Positions 14,855 to 15,826 of a stretch of DNA of 15,826 nucleotides are shown here, piece by piece (position 1 is the first letter of the stretch; the number at the start of each line of letters is the position of its first letter). The stretch spans positions 1 to 15,826 of the forward strand of contig JASJEI010000228.1 of assembly GCA_030064795.1 (NCBI GenBank). The letters are read 5' to 3'. Source of the stretch: Pleurocapsa sp. MO_226.B13 (lineage in GTDB: Bacteria; Cyanobacteriota; Cyanobacteriia; Cyanobacteriales; Xenococcaceae). The translations under genes were made by a program, and so were the position numbers. Under the pieces are notes generated by a model. The model had not been told where the DNA came from and searched no databases. It saw nothing but the letters and a program-made list of their open reading frames with translations.

Positions 14855-15607
14855 GCTTACTTTCTCCGAAACGCGATAATAACTTATCAAAAAGATGAGG
14901 AGCTAAAATCTCGTAAAAAACCGACTCAAGACGACATAGCAAGACTGGCAAATATGTCTTTGCCTACATTGCAGCGCATGATAGGGAGTAAAGATAAATC
15001 TTGTTTCCATAAGTGCGAAAGATTGCTAGTTGAAAACATTGTCAAAGTACTGGGTCTTAAACCAACTGATATAGTTGACCCAAAAGACTGGTCTCCTCGG
15101 CTAATACCACTAGAGTTTGAAAGGCTTATTGAAGAAAAAACTAAGTTATTTTGCGGACGCAAGTTTGTATTTCAGGATATTGAGGATTTCTTGAATGAAC
15201 AAGATCGTGGTTACTTTACTATTATTGGCGATCCAGGGATGGGCAAAAGTGCCATTGCTGCTAAGTATGTAGACGATAACCACGCTATTTGCTTTTTTAA
15301 TGTTCGTGCTCAGAGAATAAATCGTCCTGAATTATTCCTCAAGACAATCCGCGAACAATTAAAAGAGCGTTACGACTTGCCAGATGTAGAAGATGATTCC
15401 TTATCAACTTTGTTGTCTAAGGCTAGTAAAAAATTACCCACTAACGACTCTTTGGTGATTGTTGTTGATGCCTTAGATGAAGTTGACCAAGAAGTGACTG
15501 GGAATCTTTTATATTTACCTACTATTCTTCCAGAAAGGGTTTACTTTTTATTGACCAGAAGACCTTATGAACCAAGTCAGGAAAGGTTGAGTATTGACCC
15601 CAGTACC
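14855..15607 (+). pseudogene. STAND/NACHT-type ATPase with N-terminal helix-turn-helix, broken at both ends
   Basis: The frame runs from just after a stop (14852-14854) to a stop at 15608-15610. Its only ATG (14954) lies inside a helix-turn-helix: KPTQDDIARLANMSLPTLQRMIGSKDKSC reads straight across it, so the true start lay further upstream and is lost or frameshifted. No ATG, GTG or TTG occurs in frame before 14954. Numbering from that ATG, the ATPase shows Walker A GDPGMGKSAIAAKYV (92-106), Walker B LVIVVDALDEVD (167-178), and a sensor-like VYFLLTRRP (196-204), as in cyanobacterial STAND proteins that usually continue several hundred residues into a helical region and WD40 or TPR repeats. 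Here it ends DPST-stop, with the stop TGA lying in the terminal repeat of the inserted element. STAND ATPases act in signalling and in Avs-like antiphage defence. What follows beyond the window is unknown. Confidence 0.78.
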
Positions 15608-15822
15608 TGATTGACTGACAAAACCTCTAAAACATTGATTTTTCGTAGGTTGGGTTGGCTTGACTCGTAACCCAACGAAAGTATGTCCTGTGTTGGGTTT
15701 CATCCTTCAACCCAACCTACAATTTGAAATTGAGAAACTGTCTGAAATTTTTATAACCGCTCAAATCTTTGTTAGATAGGCTTTTTAGCCATTTTAAGAT
15801 CGTCTTTTGTCAGTCAATCAGG
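15606..15822. mobile_element. 217-bp MITE-like element with 18-bp terminal inverted repeats
   Basis: CCTGATTGACTGACAAAA (15606-15623) is repeated exactly as its reverse complement at 15805-15822, giving perfect 18-base terminal inverted repeats around 181 bases with no coding capacity. It interrupts the STAND ATPase gene. Its internal part contains a second inverted repeat (listed separately). The size, lack of a gene and perfect ends fit a miniature inverted-repeat transposable element. A target duplication cannot be tested, because only four bases of right flank are in the window. The mobilising transposase family is not identified. Confidence 0.75.
15645..15720. repeat. Nested 13-bp inverted repeat inside the MITE-like element
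   Basis: GTAGGTTGGGTTG (15645-15657) and CAACCCAACCTAC (15708-15720) are perfect inverted copies, and between them the phrases AACCCAACGAAA and TGTTGGGTTTC also face each other, so the whole could fold into a multi-part hairpin. The GTAGGTTGGGTT phrase is a very common cyanobacterial interspersed repeat (from memory), here lodged within a different repeat. Confidence 0.65.
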
Positions 15823-15826
15823 GGGT

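Noticed and set aside
14611..14898. 95-codon plus-strand frame upstream of the STAND remnant
   Set aside because: Serine-rich, no domain, and in a different frame from the STAND gene; it does not supply the missing start.
1..15826. CRISPR arrays, tRNA, rRNA, or a plasmid origin
   Set aside because: No regularly spaced repeats, no tRNA T-loop and acceptor pattern, and no rRNA-like or iteron segments were seen on reading both strands.

Overview
The window looks like chromosomal DNA from a cyanobacterium. The palindrome GCGATCGC (HIP1) recurs many times from about 3045 to 11645, base composition is AT-leaning, and the recognisable genes are of cyanobacterial type: a DASH cryptochrome, a CBS-containing site-2 protease, a 2TM-domain protein and a STAND ATPase with an N-terminal helix-turn-helix. 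I cannot name the genus from sequence alone.

Layout. (1) 1-1803 is mobile-element debris: a TnpB fragment running off the left edge (1-82), then an ISKra4-family insertion sequence (83-1803) whose transposase carries a frameshift. (2) 1804-2480 is a SAM-dependent methyltransferase whose 5' end is missing exactly at the IS boundary. (3) 2506-4972 holds four small genes: a secreted Gln/Arg-rich coiled-coil protein, a small basic protein with a three-fold motif, a membrane-anchored helical protein, and a YafP-like GNAT acetyltransferase. (4) 5335-6795 encodes the DASH cryptochrome, followed by a 579-base gene-poor gap containing a run of hairpins that may be a structured RNA. (5) 7375-11668 holds housekeeping or transport genes: an alpha/beta hydrolase, a MacB/FtsX-type permease without its ATPase, a 2TM-domain protein, and a divergently transcribed M50 protease with two CBS domains. 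(6) 11721-15826 is accessory in character: an 828-residue fusion of NERD nuclease-like domain, superfamily 1 helicase and pentapeptide repeats, a possible small membrane protein, and a STAND/NACHT ATPase gene broken at its 5' end and cut at its 3' end by a 217-bp inverted-repeat element.

How the parts relate. The genes of regions 3-5 show no clear shared pathway; most are single transcription units with their own leaders. Region 6 combines a nuclease/helicase fusion with a STAND ATPase, two classes repeatedly found in bacterial defence loci, so it is the best candidate for an undescribed or decaying defence locus. The two ends of the window record mobile-element activity: both genes flanking the ISKra4 copy are truncated at its termini with no visible target duplication, and the STAND gene's stop codon lies inside the terminal inverted repeat of the element at the right edge.
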